This document shows positions 11,901-22,188 of a DNA stretch of 28,256 nt, one piece after another (positions within the stretch are counted from its first letter, which is position 1; each line of letters opens with the position of its first letter). Made by a program: the position numbers and the translations under genes. Source of the stretch: Silene noctiflora. Its lineage: Eukaryota > Streptophyta > Magnoliopsida > Caryophyllales > Caryophyllaceae. Below the pieces are notes generated by a model that ran no database searches, was not told the DNA's origin, and saw nothing but the letters and a program-made list of their open reading frames with translations. The stretch lies in contig VHZZ01008870.1 in assembly GCA_009801015.1 (NCBI GenBank), positions 12,967 through 41,222 of the forward strand. The letters run 5' to 3'.

Positions 11901-14900
11901 AAAAAAGATCAACAAAAGTAGAGTCAACCAACTCCAACTAGTATGGCAAAATCTCAACTATTTGCTCTTTCTGAGACAGGGTAAAGTTTCTTCAATTCAA
12001 ATGGTATTTACATAGTCCCTTTTTTGTTTCTTTATGAAGAAGTTTTCCTTCGTTGTAATGGAAATCATTTAGAGGAAATATTATGGTTATGTTTTCTTCT
12101 AGCTCTAGGCTATGTTAATTTGGTAGCTCATTTCATTTTACGCCAGAAAAATGACATTTTTCACAAAATAGCCATGTCTTATAAGCACTTGTGTCCAATG
12201 ATTTCCGAATATGGTGTTGGAAGTTGAAACAATTCTCATTTTAGGCTGGATTATAACGGAGTTCCTAATATGGTGTTCATATAGGTTTGTAATTCAACCT
12301 TTATATTAGAATGCTTTACTTTTCTTTAAAAAAATTCATTGGTGATTTTTTTTTTAAATGGTTTTGTAAATAACAATTTCTATGAGATCGAATAACATTA
12401 CTTTATTATACTTTTTTTTTCTTTTTTTTTCCTTTTTTTATATCTTCTACCTTATTTATTATTTCATGGTAATCATTTCAAATTTATTTGGTATTAAGAT
12501 TGTATTATTCATAGTTTCATAACTATTAATATCATACCATTATTTTTGATTGGGCTAAATAGATAAAAAGATTTTGATAGTACCCAACCGTTTTTTTATT
12601 AATCATTCTTATGTCTATTTGAATTTTTTTTTTTTACCATCTTCAAAATTAATTTATAGCAACCTAATATATATTTTACAATATTTTTCCTGCCAAAAAT
12701 AGTCAATTGACATAAGAATACTAATACATAATCAATCATGTTTCATTATGACGACATTTTAAGAAATTGATCAATGGACCATTAGATAAAGAGAATTATA
12801 TAAAATAGAAAAAATAAGAATATATTCAATAAAAAGTAATGTTATTCCAATTTAGGGGTTTTGCTAAAAATTACATCCCAATATAATGTTTACGTCGGTT
12901 TGGAAGTTAATCCAAACTGACATGAACACTATATTGAGAATTACGTTATGATAACCGGCCTGAAATGAGAATTATTTTAAATCCAACACTACATGCGGAA
13001 ATCACTATACTTTTTGCAGAGTATACGTAACATAAGTATTGAATTACACTGAAAATATTTCTTAAGGATATAGATTGTTGACTTTAAGTACTTTAAGAAA
13101 CAGAATAAATGTAAACGGTATTAAAGGCAAACAAAAGGAGGCAAGGAGCAAATAAGATTATGATCAAGTAGAGCTCAAAATAGACAAACCATGTCCGGTT
13201 CCCAAAAGTATCTCAGGGGCCAAATAGTCAGGAGTTCCGACTGCAGAACGCTTCTGCCTTCTTTCTTGTTGCTTCTCTGAAGCAGATAATTGTGGTTGAT
13301 CTTCTTCAAACAAGGATGTCCCACTAACCGCGGGGCCAGATAAATCATCTGTGCTGTTGATAAGACCAACTTTCGATAGCCCAAAATCTGTTAACTGAAG
13401 AACAATAATTCAATTGAATAAGAAAGGTAGATGTATTATTTCCAAAACAATAAGTTTCCAACATTAATGTTTCAAGAAGGATCGAAATCAGTTTAGATCA
13501 CCAAAGTTGGGATGTCACCATCTGAAGACAGCATTAAGGTAGTCAACGGGTCCGAATAATTATGTATCGTCATTTTGGGTAAAATACGAGAACCAAGGTC
13601 TCATACCAAGTCTACAAATGATCAACAGTACAGATGTGTCTAGGCAGGATTTGATGAGGGAAGCGAGCGGAGAGGGATGGAAGAAAGGGAAGGGGAGATG
13701 AGAGGAGGGGAAATGGCACAAAGAACTAAGGGAATTTTCACTCCACATCCTCACTATGACGGAGCGATTTTGATTTGTCTTCGAAGAGGAAAAATGGATC
13801 CCTCCGTTCCCTCCCTCTCTGTTTCCCTCATACCTACTTGCTAACCTAACAAGAGAATTTGTGTCTCTCCTTCCCCTTCGCCTCTCTTTCCATCCAATTC
13901 CTTTCATCCAAACAATCCTTAAATGTTATCAAAACGTGAAGACAATTAGACAACAAGATAGAAAGACGCCACATGCATAAGAACCAGATTTTAACCAAAT
14001 AATAGAGCACTTCCAGCTAATTATGAGACTAACTCTTCTGCAAATAGGCAAACAAATAATTCAACTATTTCATTTTTTTTCTGCTATATCTTCCATGTTT
14101 TGTGAAAACTTGTTGAAGCTACTCACACCACGAATGAGAGTAATTGCAAAGGATTCCATTATTCTAATTCACAGACTAGACTCATGTCATCTAAAATTAC
14201 CTTAATATGACCATCATGGGCAATTAACAGATTATCGGGCTTAAGATCACGATGAACCACATGGAGCGAATGCAGATATTCCAGCGCAAGAACCTGCAGT
14301 AATTTAGAAGATATTAAGGGAGCGTTTGACTGTTTGTAAACTGCAACTTGATTTCAAATCCTTGATTTAAAATAGGGATCTCAAATCCAATGCTTGGGAA
14401 GCTTGATAATTTTCAATTCTAAAATTTGGATGTCGTCATCGAAGTTCATTAGATGACTACATCCGTGAAAAATATTTAAATACTCCCTGCTAATGTTCCC
14501 CTTTCTCTTTGGCACAAAAATAAGGAAATGAATTTGGACCATAAAGAACACCAACCCCACATGGAACTGAATTTGGACCACACAAAAGTTTCCAAATACG
14601 AAAAGAGGGAACAAAACCCGACTAGCATGAATAAGGAAAGAGGGAACATTAGGCAGACTAGGAGGGAGTATTTAAAAAAAAAAAAAATTGAATAGAAAAC
14701 ATGAGAATTAAAGATATAGTTGAATTAAATAAAGCGAGACTACATGGAAGAGTTGACTATATAGTACAACCCGAACAAAAGCCTTAAATTTGTTCATCAA
14801 AACCCTCGGAGCTTAAGATTTTAACCTTTGTCAATTTCAAGCAATTCTTCACTCTCATATTGAAACAAGGAGAGAGGAACAGCATGAAAATTGTTTGTTA

Positions 14901-17900
14901 AATAAAGGAGAGGAATAGAATGATATTACGAGAGAATTGGAGTGGGGCAGGGGCAGTGAGCATTGTGAATTTGTAAATGACATGGTCTGAGCAGTGATTT
15001 CAAGTTGGGCTTTTTAAGAGAATCCGGTAAAATCGGTAGAAATTCAAATGGTTTCCCAAACAATGTATTTGGGTCAAATAATTCTCAAATGAAATCCTTG
15101 TTACCAAACAGATCATAAGAGAAATCTAGAATCACCAATAACAAAAGATCAGTTTAATGAAGATACAATCAAAGCAGTTGAATTGATAGAAACACTTACT
15201 ACTTCTGCGATATACACACGTGCAACATCTTCATCCAAGCATCCTAAATTTCTCAACAGCGAATACAAATCTCCTCCATTCAAATATTCCATAACTAGAT
15301 ACAAGTTTTCACGACAAGTAAACGAATAGAAAAACCGCACCTGAAATAAATCAATCTGACATTAACAAGAGAATATTACAGCAAGCTAGTGGACAGCCAA
15401 CTAAGTAGGCCTGCTCACCACAAAAGGGTTGCGGACAGAAATTAGAATATCACGTTCTGCAAGGATACTCTCCACAGCATTCTTGCGGATCATATCTGCC
15501 TTTTTTAACACCTGCACATATTACAAACCTTTATCATGCATGGATTTACATACTGTTCATAATACACAAATGAAACAGAAGATACACTAACACATTAATA
15601 CGTAAACGAGTTAGAGAAATGACTTAACCACAAATAACCTGAGCATTTGATCCCTAATTACCGGATCATTCACAATATGCATAGCAAAATGGGGAAATGA
15701 AGAGTACCTTTATCGCAAAAAGATCTCCTGTTGTTCGTTTCTTAGCCAAAAAAACCCTCCCAAAAGCCCCACGACTTATAGGTTTAATTATCTCGAAGTC
15801 ATCTATTGATGTGCGATCTTTGGCTGAGTGAATTGGACTGGTACGCAAACTACGCACCACATCATCTTCCATAGGAGTGTCTTCATCGATAACAGTGCTT
15901 GCAAGATCAATCTTTTCATTGTCGACCAATTCCAATAGCTGCAGGTATTTCTCCCTAATTATGTTGAATGGGATAATAAAACAAAAAGAGAAAAGGTATA
16001 AAACATGTTAAATGAGATCAATAAACAAAACAGAAGAAAATAGCAGTAACTTGTTTCAGCACACAAAATATTTTACAGAAGCTGCAAACATCGCTCTTAT
16101 TAGAGCATGTTTGACCTAACTTGTTGAAAATGAGTTTTTGATTTTCAAGCTTAATTCTCTAAAAGTGTTTTTCAAAAGCAGAAATAACAAATTGCTGTTT
16201 CTATTTTTATGGGCAAAAAGATGATTGTTTGGCTTTTGAGAAATTCTTTTTTAGCTTTTAAATAATTATGTGTTTGGCCAAAAAGTGTTTTTTAAGCCCA
16301 AAATCACTTTTAAAAGCTAGGTCAAACACACACTTAATTTTATCAGCAGAAACTATACTGTCCTTTGCAAATCTTAACATATACACGAAGATAAGCACAC
16401 TAACCGAATCAATTTCTCAATACGTGCTCCAAAAGTTTCGATAGTGAGGGCGTCAAATTTCCGACGGCCTATGACGACTCCTAAATCTTCAAGGCATGTG
16501 AGCAGATAGTTGATTGACCGATCATCCTCTGATAGGGCACTTGCTGAACATCGAGCAATATCTGCTAGTTCAACCATCTGTCACCCAAAAATGTTTTTTT
16601 TAAATTTAAAGCCAAATATATATGAATATACTCCCTCAGACCAAAAGACTGGAAAATTTTTAATTGTGTGGTCAAAGTTCTGACTTAAACAATGTTTATT
16701 AGCTTGGAAGTGCAAGTGACATTAAAACTAAAACTTTTATACGAATTTCATGGTCAAAGTTGCCATGAAGGATGTGATGAAAAAGCAGTTTAGAATGAGC
16801 CGGAAAAATGATACATTAACACATTATGGGTAGGCATTTTCTTTCAATACAGTGCAATTTGTCCGCTTATTCTGCCCTTAATATAAATGGATGGTGGGAT
16901 TTACAAACTCTACTTTGTAGAGTTAATTTGTAAATTCATAGAATAGTAGCGCCTCAACAACTTCCGGATACAGAAGAGTATAGGGTTGGAAATATGCAAC
17001 CTTTACCCATCTGTTAAAACACAAAGATAAAGTTTATGTATGCCCCTTGATGAAAATTGAATTAAAGATTGCGCTTGCAGCCTTGCACACACAGTTTACG
17101 GGTCATTTTGCTTTATTTCCTCTTAATCTTCAGCTCCATTGAAAATGGAACTTAAGTTTGACAATTTGATCCAAAACCAACATGGGTAAAAAGGAAAATC
17201 CAATAGAGGCTCATACCTGGGGATAATCTTCGTGTTCAGGAAAACCACCTTTACCAGAGAGAAGCAAATCTATTCGGTTGGTTCTTGGTGTAAAAGGAGA
17301 CCTAGGAGTCATACTACCAGCCGATGATGTTGTCATTCCTTGCTCAGACTTTGGACCAAAACGAGTCTTACAAGACATGGATGCTAATCCTTTTAAATCA
17401 TCCATAAATGCAGAGTTATCTGCTTCAGGAAAACAGTCTAACATGTCCTCTGAACCTCTGCGAGACCAATCACTAAGTTTTGGGGAAATCACGTCAGATT
17501 CTTCAGTAACACTCGAATTTGATACTTTTCCAGCATCCGGACTCCCAACAACAGCTTGAAAATCCTTCGGAATAGGTGTCTCCATCATCTTTTCTAAAGT
17601 TTCAGCTACTCTTAAAAGACGCTCATTGACACTCAAACCCTTCTGATCGCAGCTGTCAGCAATTGCACAAATTCTTGAATGATCCTCCACATGCAAAGTG
17701 GGAACCTCTTCTTCACATATGCGACAAATTATGGAACTCTCCTCTGGAACAATTACCTGCTCACCCCTACCCACGGACGGTTTGCGCTGATGCTCTGAAG
17801 AGGGTAAATGCCCAACTGAATCTTTTGAACATGGGACTTCTCGTACCTTAATTAAAGATGGCTCAAAGTCCAAGTTTATCGTTTTGTTGGCAATTTTCAG

Positions 17901-20900
17901 ATCCTCTAATTTATTTTCAGTCTGATCACTTTCAAGAGAAGCTTCCTGTTTAATCTTTATAACAGGAGATGGGAGTTTCTTCCAAGAAGCAATTCGCTCC
18001 CTCCTAGACAACAACTCTGTGCTTTTTGTGGTATTAACCATTGGAGAGAAAATATTGGTCGGATGCACACTAAGCCCACGTTGATCTTGGCTAAAAGATT
18101 TTTGGGCCGATTCTCCCCTTGAAGGCTTCCCAATACCCCCACTCTTCCTATCTTTATCTTTAGCAGGAGGAATTCTCTTTTCAGCAGACTGTATGACTGT
18201 GGACTTACGCAAATGAAGCGCGTGTCCATCATCAGCAAATCCACTTTCCTTATGGAACTGCAACAATCTGGTACATCTAGTGAGCATGAAGAGCATCCTT
18301 GTATGAAGCTGCTTAAGAGTTCCAGGTGGCAACTCCTGGCGCCGATCGTCCAATTCCTGAACTATTCCCTCACATTGGAGCCAAAACTCGTTAGCTGATG
18401 TCATAGCACATCTCCTGGCTAGGATTAACAAGTCCTCAATAGTTTCCTGCCATTCAGGGTGACTTTCTGCATTCTTTTCTAAAACACCAAGTAGATCAGC
18501 TGCAAATACGGCTAAATCGGAATCCACTTCTTCCTTAGCTTTCTCAAAGCGTCCCCGTATCATGCCCAACACCTCCTAGATGCAATGCAATAATAATTTT
18601 CAGAGACACACGAGCATAAGAAATACAGTGACAAAGGGACAAGAGAGTGTATACAAACCTCCAGGTTATTTAAGCCTCTGGGTTTCCAAAATGGGTAAGG
18701 TCGTACTCCCTTGGAATTTAATTCGTGGGAGAAACTTTTCATGTCTGCAGGATTTCTCTTCCTTAGTCCACTCGTGGCACGGAGAATAGCTTGGAATCTT
18801 GGAGATTCAGACTCCTTTGGGGTTTCACAATCAAATGCCGCCTAGATAGATTCAAAAAAAAGGAGACAAGAATAATACTATGAGAACATACAAATAATGC
18901 TAGTAAAAAAATCACGACAAATTTAATTATGTGGAGGACTAAACAAACAACCTGTCCCTCTGGAATACCAATAGCCGGGCTTCTTATGCCCTCTGATTGT
19001 TCCCATGATGCATTTAAGTTCCCTGTATGCAAAAGTTACATTTAGCTGTAGAAAGAGGGCCCTTCAAAGTCACTAAATCACCTGTTACCTGGGTTCAACA
19101 TGAACTAAATGATGGAGGAAAAAGTTTACTCTGTTCCTCTTGGCCTCTCATTTAATGTTTGGACTTCCGCGAGTGTTTTAATGTCAGCAGTCGTCAACTG
19201 CTATTAAATTTTTATTAATTCAACATATAATTATTCTATATATGATGGACCCCATGTCATTCTAGGACTAAGACTTTGTTGTTATTATTTGATACTAAAA
19301 TAGCTTGGAATCCCATCGGCACACATTGCACCATCCTTGCCGACACATACAGATGAACGCTCTGAAAAAGTCTTGCTTGATTAAGGAGGTTTTTAATAAA
19401 AAGGGGATAAAACAAGGTTGCCTCATATCCACTAAACCCACAAAAAAGCGCTTACATAAAATTGAGTCAGCAGATTCTATTTGATGTCACCAGACTTTTA
19501 TACCTTAATTTTTAGTAAGTTAACGAATTATATTGTTACAGACATACAGACATTAGTTTGATAATGCAAGCAACTTCCACCCCAGCAGAACTTAGAGGAA
19601 ACAGGAAGAATCTTGCATATTTGCATTGACGGCTTCCCTTATGGAGGTTTTAAATGTCCATGCCAACATAGGTAGCTTCTAGGGCGTCTAATATGACACA
19701 TCATCTTAATTCTTTTAACATCCGTAAATTTGCATTGAGGGCTGCTCCTATGGAATTTCTTAATTTTTTAAATGTCCATGACAAGCTTGCTGATAACTTA
19801 ACAATCCTCTTAATGGTAAGACAAGGAGAATACTTCGGTCCATACCTAGTCGAAAACGCATACCAAAAGAAAAGCAATGGTGCACAATGTGACTAGAGGC
19901 TAGAAGCTAACATTTATTGATGTCTCTTATTAATAGAGGTAGCATGATGACAGTCTCTTACCATGGGACTAACTAATCATATAGGATATCTAAGACCGGA
20001 TCTGTTCGATTATCTATAATGGCTAACATGGAAGAACACATCAGTCAGATGGCTTGAGAAGAAACTGTTCACCGAGAAATAGCCTTTAACAATCTATTAC
20101 TCTCTCCGACCCAAAACAAAGGTAACACTTACTATAAACGAACGAACCAAACCAAAGGTAACATTCCTTATTTGACCCACAACACTACCAAATTGACCTT
20201 ATGCTAATTTGATATTTACACAAAATGACATAACATGGCCCACCTACCAATCCACAATTAAACCCACAATTACATGATCCACCTATTTTTTCCCCCTATG
20301 CTACCTTTGGCCGGAGGACGTACGTACACAAGGTCACTGATAGTGACCTAATTAAACACATATAAGCTTTAGATCCTGCTTTTTCCATTTCCGATGGAGG
20401 CAAAGACTCCTTATTCTTTAATTTGGACCATTATAGAATAAAGCAAAATGGCTCACTAAACTGGTTGCGCATCTTTTTATTGTGAAAGAAATTCTTCACG
20501 TAATGTTCATTTTGGGCTGTGTTTTCATTCTGGGACATTGGAAACAGTCATTTAGTCAATGGGACGTGAGAAGGGCAGTGGAAGATGGTGCTGTAAGGCC
20601 GCATTTTAACATGATTTAGTGAATGGGACATGGGAATGTGGGAGGAGGGGATTTGATAAATAAACAGAAAACCTAATTGGCAGTAGATGGCAGTTGTAGA
20701 ATTGGTAAAGAAAAGCATACCTCCAGAAGAAGAAAGTCGAGAGCGAGGCGGGTGAGCCACATTAGCAATAGCAGGACTACTAGCGGAGGCAGGGGTACTT
20801 CCGGTAGACATAGTATCTAAATTAGTACCAGTTTGAGCAACATTCTCCAAGCAAGTACCCTTGGAGGCTGAGGCTGAAGCAGGCAAAGGCAAGGTGTTCC

Positions 20901-21261
20901 TAGACAAATTACTTGAGCCAACAGCAATCCCCTTATCCTTTTCGGAAGCGGACTTGTAGCCATAAAAACTCTCCTGAGGCAATGGGCCAGATCTGGTCTT
21001 GATTTTATTGAGACCTAAAGACGAAGCCAAAATGGGGGAAACCGATGCAGTAGGGTCCTTTTGTTTAGAAGGTGATGGGGTTGTTGAGTCTTTTTTGTTG
21101 AGTTGATGTTTAGGTGATGAAGTAGATGATTTATGAGGTTTATTTTTATCAGATCTAAAACGGGGGCTGCTGTTGGAAGAAGCATCTGGACTTGATGAGT
21201 CGGAAGGTGTGGATGATGATGATGATTTTTTAGAAGAGAAAAATCTTCCTTTGAAAACCAT
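2914..21261 (-). CDS. IREH1: IREH1-like AGC Ser/Thr protein kinase, complete, 17 exons
   Basis: This kinase should phosphorylate Ser/Thr in protein substrates; Arabidopsis IRE relatives act in root-hair and root-cell growth. The spliced product is 1,242 residues, close to what I recall for Arabidopsis IREH1 (about 1,300). The N-terminus ([12 protein letters not shown]) is Ser-rich, followed by the family block [16 protein letters not shown] at about 81-96. Exons 3-4 encode the conserved pre-kinase region ([20 protein letters not shown] onward). A zinc-finger-like C549-x2-C552...H564-x3-C568 lies at the end of a long polar linker. The kinase domain runs from F829 to about F1118: glycine loop ISRGAFGRV, catalytic K858, HRDLKPDN with D952, DFG at 970-972, GTPDYLAPE ending at E1028, and HPYF. 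About 50 residues are inserted between DFG and GTPDYLAPE, as is usual in this family. All catalytic residues are present and no lesion is seen. The paralogue IRE is less likely because the N-terminus matches IREH1. Confidence 0.95.
2998..3641 (-). other. Intron 16, distal part, nothing assigned
   Basis: This lies between the final acceptor and the triple repeat. No coding frame, terminal repeat or transposon motif was recognised. Confidence 0.5.
3642..4559. repeat. Three head-to-tail copies of a 306-bp unit
   Basis: Copies start at 3642, 3948 and 4254, each exactly 306 bp, differing by only a few substitutions and no indels. On the minus strand each carries readable scraps resembling a retroelement RNase H domain: [11 protein letters not shown], and in another frame [16 protein letters not shown]. 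The unit sits just downstream, in minus-strand order, of the LINE zinc-finger fragment at 4690-5010, so it may be the amplified tail of that old LINE. The RNase H reading is tentative because it changes frame and contains stops. Confidence 0.93.
4690..5010 (-). pseudogene. Old LINE fragment: zinc-binding RT-linked domain
   Basis: The minus-strand reading [20 protein letters not shown] followed by EVTSR resembles the zf-RVT zinc-binding domain that follows reverse transcriptase in plant LINEs: paired cysteines, then E..DHLF..C. The trailing segment ([20 protein letters not shown]) fits the linker that normally precedes RNase H. No reverse transcriptase core is attached, so this is only a remnant. 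It is on the opposite strand from the LINE beside it and is therefore a separate, older insertion. Confidence 0.55.
5097..6919 (+). pseudogene. LINE ORF2 remnant: reverse transcriptase and C-terminal part
   Basis: RT motifs are clear: [16 protein letters not shown] (motif A), [13 protein letters not shown] (B), and FADDLLMF (C, the catalytic aspartates), in the open frame 5365-6594. Upstream, 5100-5364 codes for [15 protein letters not shown] through [10 protein letters not shown] in another frame. About one base is missing near 5351-5360, where the usual KGRDIVDNI is interrupted. A second one-base loss near 6530 shifts the frame before a zinc-finger-like stretch ([19 protein letters not shown]). 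Most of that finger is then deleted near 6685-6695, and the C-terminus ([20 protein letters not shown] to QARWCSK) resumes. With these lesions and no 5' end it cannot be autonomous. Confidence 0.9.
5097..7084 (+). mobile_element. 5'-truncated L1-type LINE with 12-bp target duplication
   Basis: A perfect 12-bp direct repeat, TCAAATGCAGAA, lies at 5085-5096 and 7085-7096. Between them is the 3' part of a plant LINE that begins mid-reverse-transcriptase ([12 protein letters not shown]) and ends in a short untranslated tail plus an A-run at about 7075-7084. Target-primed reverse transcription produces exactly this form: truncated 5' end, 3' poly(A), and a target duplication. It lies in intron 16, antisense to the kinase gene. 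The 5' half (ORF1, endonuclease, start of RT) was never inserted. Confidence 0.9.
7097..8878 (-). other. Intron 16, proximal part, nothing assigned
   Basis: This holds a GGT/GTG-rich stretch (about 7340-7580) that gives a Val/Gly-rich open frame with no recognisable domain. The rest is ordinary intron-like DNA. A 10-base tandem (CACCTCAATG, twice) occurs near 8591-8610. No transposon ends were found. Confidence 0.45.
9504..10923 (-). other. Intron 12, nothing assigned
   Basis: The intron is 1,420 bp. Two short plus-strand open frames (10366-10590 and 10686-10892) have no family features or supporting signals and look like chance. No terminal repeats were recognised. Confidence 0.5.
11316..11389. 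repeat. 38-bp tandem duplication in intron 11
   Basis: Two copies beginning GAGTGGTAAGG start at 11316 and 11354 and differ by only a few bases. The intron is otherwise featureless apart from an A-rich tract near 11517-11537. Confidence 0.85.
12199..13004. mobile_element. Foldback-like element in intron 10 with about 90-bp inverted arms
   Basis: The left arm (12199-12289) starts TGATTTCCG and contains ACAATTCTCATTTTAGGC. The right arm (12913-13004), read on the other strand, starts TGATTTCCG and contains ATAATTCTCATTTCAGGC, then both continue to an ATAT(A/G)GTGTTCAT block. The arms are clearly related but diverged by roughly a fifth to a quarter by eye. The 620-bp centre is AT-rich with long T-runs and no transposase frame. 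No clean target duplication was found, so the superfamily is open. Confidence 0.6.
13645..13920. mobile_element. Possible MITE in intron 9 (weak inverted ends)
   Basis: The left end contains AGGATTTGATGAGGGAAG and purine-rich GGGATGGAAG. The opposite strand of the right end reads AAGGATTGTTTGGATGAAAG then TTGGATGGAAAG. The similarity is limited and partly low-complexity (GA-rich against CT-rich), and no target duplication is clear. Confidence 0.3.
14318..15115. mobile_element. Possible PIF/Harbinger-like element in intron 8, hosting a Stowaway
   Basis: The ends are GGGAGCGTTTGACTG on the left and, on the other strand, TGATCTGTTTGGTAAC on the right, sharing only the GTTTG core. They are flanked by TAA on both sides (14315-14317 and 15116-15118). 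The 3-base TAA duplication suits PIF/Harbinger MITEs, but the inverted repeat is weak. It is interrupted by the Stowaway at 14483-14668. Confidence 0.35.
14483..14668. mobile_element. Stowaway MITE (TA duplication) in intron 8
   Basis: The left end is CTCCCTGCTAATGTTCCC. The right end on the other strand is CTCCCTCCTAGTCTGCC then TAATGTTCCC, giving the same inverted repeat with a short insertion. Both sides have the TA target dinucleotide (14481-14482 and 14669-14670). At 186 bp with no coding, it is a typical Tc1/mariner-derived Stowaway. Confidence 0.82.
16103..16333. mobile_element. Tourist-like MITE (TTA duplication) in intron 5
   Basis: The terminal inverted repeats are GAGCATGTTTGACCTA and GTGTGTGTTTGACCTA (13 of 16 match). 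TTA flanks both ends (16100-16102 and 16334-16336). The 231-bp interior has further inverted pieces (AAAGTGTTTTT, GGCCAAA). Length, ends and 3-base duplication point to the PIF/Harbinger-derived Tourist type. Confidence 0.75.
16578..17216 (-). other. Intron 4, with one Stowaway-like end
   Basis: At 16630 the sequence TACTCCCTCAGACC resembles a Stowaway terminus, but no matching opposite end was found nearby. It may be a truncated copy. The rest is unassigned. Confidence 0.35.
19023..20097 (-). other. Intron 1, distal part, with a diverged local duplication
   Basis: Segments at about 19618-19665 and 19729-19785 share TTGCATTGA(C/G)GGCT, CCTATGGA-like and TTTTAAATGTCCATG blocks, so they are an old local duplication. 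A plus-strand open frame across the second copy (19693-19896) has no recognisable domain. Otherwise nothing was assigned. Confidence 0.45.
20100..20320. mobile_element. Stowaway-like MITE in intron 1
   Basis: The left end is CTCTCTCCGACCCAAAAC then AAAGGTAAC. The right end on the other strand is CGTCCTCCGGCCAAAGGTAGC. TA flanks both sides (20098-20099 and 20321-20322). Length (221 bp), the CTCC-type end and the TA duplication fit Stowaway. A repeated AAAGGTAACA block at 20119 and 20156 suggests internal duplication of the end. Confidence 0.65.
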
Positions 21262-21332
21262 TTAGTATTTAGTACTCTATTGGTTACTGGTGGTGATTTA
21301 GTATTTAGTACTCTATTGGTTACTGGTGGTGA
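21261..21332. repeat. 36-bp tandem duplication touching the start codon
   Basis: Copies at 21261-21296 and 21297-21332 share TTTAGTATTTAGTACTC and GGTTACTGGTGGTGA without visible change, so the duplication is recent. The first copy overlaps the base complementary to the A of the ATG, so the duplication lengthens the leader without changing the protein. Confidence 0.92.
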
Positions 21333-21480
21333 TGGTGGTGGTGTTAGGGAGTTTGAGAAGAGGGCATTTAGTAGAGGGTGAAGTTGGGCGGGCGGGCGGG
21401 CGGGCGGGCGGAGCAGGAGAGTAGAAGGGGAGATAACAAGTGTATGGAGAGAGAGAAATAGAGAAAGGGATGGTTGGTAG
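21262..21480 (-). promoter_or_regulatory. 5' leader of the IREH1-like gene
   Basis: Upstream of the ATG, the transcript strand shows a CT-rich run (complement of 21448-21470), typical of plant leaders. It then passes through a (GCCC)n tract and a 36-bp tandem duplication. A weak TATA-like TAAATATT lies at about 21522-21529 on the minus strand. The transcription start is not determined. Confidence 0.45.
21386..21409 (+). repeat. (GGGC)6 tract, G-quadruplex motif
   Basis: Six GGGC units give more than four GGG runs with one-base loops, a strong predicted quadruplex on the plus strand. That is the template strand for the kinase gene; the RNA would carry the C-rich form. The tract is far richer in GC than its surroundings. 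Confidence 0.9.
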
Positions 21481-21499
21481 TCGTCGAGGTTAGAGGAGA

Positions 21500-22179
21500 A
21501 TTCAGAGATTGACTGGATTCAATATTTAGTCAATTACTCGTATTGACTACATTTAGAATTAGGATTAGGAAGAGTAAAAGTGAACGACGGTGTAGTCTAG
21601 GGTAGATCGTCACGGATTTGCTGCCGTTCAACACGCTTCACCATTATTTTCCTACCTTGCATTTTCATTTCTTACCTGCCTACTTTTACCTCAAGTCCTC
21701 TAACTAGTGTTCAAGCCTCGGTCTTTGAGCTATAATGAATTTGAACGGGATTTTACCGTCTTTCATGCACGTTAAGGTATTTAGTAGACAATTTAGCGCG
21801 GTCAGTAAATAAATTAGTTGTCAAATAAGCATTAAGTCTTCCTCAAACTTTTTTTTTCGATTTTAAATAATAGAGGTAGTTCACATAAGGTGTAATCTTC
21901 AACAATATTTTCCATTTAAATTAAACTCCGCTTGTCGCTTGATCTTGTAATAGAACTCATCAGCAGAAAAGTTTAGTAATCTACTTTTTAATCTAATATT
22001 CCTTCTCAACACTAAAAGAGTTAAGTAGTATATTCGTTTAACACAATTTCTCATTTAAAATGGGTATATTCGTTTCAGTTTAAGACGGTTAATGTAACAT
22101 ACACAGCACAAAAGTAGAATGCATTGGAAAAAGTAAAATATGTGTCTCATCTAAATATGGTGATATTTGACCCATGTTA
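21500..22179. promoter_or_regulatory. Upstream flank of the IREH1-like gene
   Basis: About 680 bp between the leader and the upstream MITE. It should hold the promoter, but I see no motif that I can defend beyond the weak TATA-like box. No coding frame was recognised. Confidence 0.35.
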
Positions 22180-22188
22180 TTCTTTAGA

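Larger units (their letters stand above)
2914..21261 (-). other. IREH1: Exon map of the IREH1-like gene
   Basis: Coding exons in transcript order: 21261-20721, 19022-18952, 18841-18659, 18575-17217, 16577-16405, 15954-15708, 15511-15419, 15340-15200, 14293-14201, 13394-13190, 11700-11615, 11012-10924, 9503-9452, 9367-9311, 9229-9056, 8959-8879 and 2997-2914 (with stop TAG). Each internal border reads AG before the exon and GT after it. The lengths sum to 3,729 nt, a multiple of three, and translated junctions rebuild conserved kinase motifs (FAIK/VLKK, HIK/LTDFG, TGHG/ATADWW). Short introns are 78-110 bp. Long ones are intron 1 (1,698 bp), 10 (1,489), 12 (1,420) and 16 (5,881). Borders were found by eye, so a shift of a few bases at any one of them cannot be excluded, but the unbroken frame argues against it. 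Confidence 0.9.

Noticed and set aside
12024-12227. 67-codon plus-strand open frame in intron 10
   Set aside because: It partly overlaps the left arm of the inverted repeat; no domain.
13560-13907. 115-codon minus-strand open frame in intron 9
   Set aside because: It is on the gene's strand, but between exons 9 and 10, built from purine/pyrimidine-rich sequence; joining exons 9 and 10 directly restores the kinase core.
17278-17559. Plus-strand open frame over exon 4
   Set aside because: Shadow of the 453-codon exon 4 of the kinase gene.
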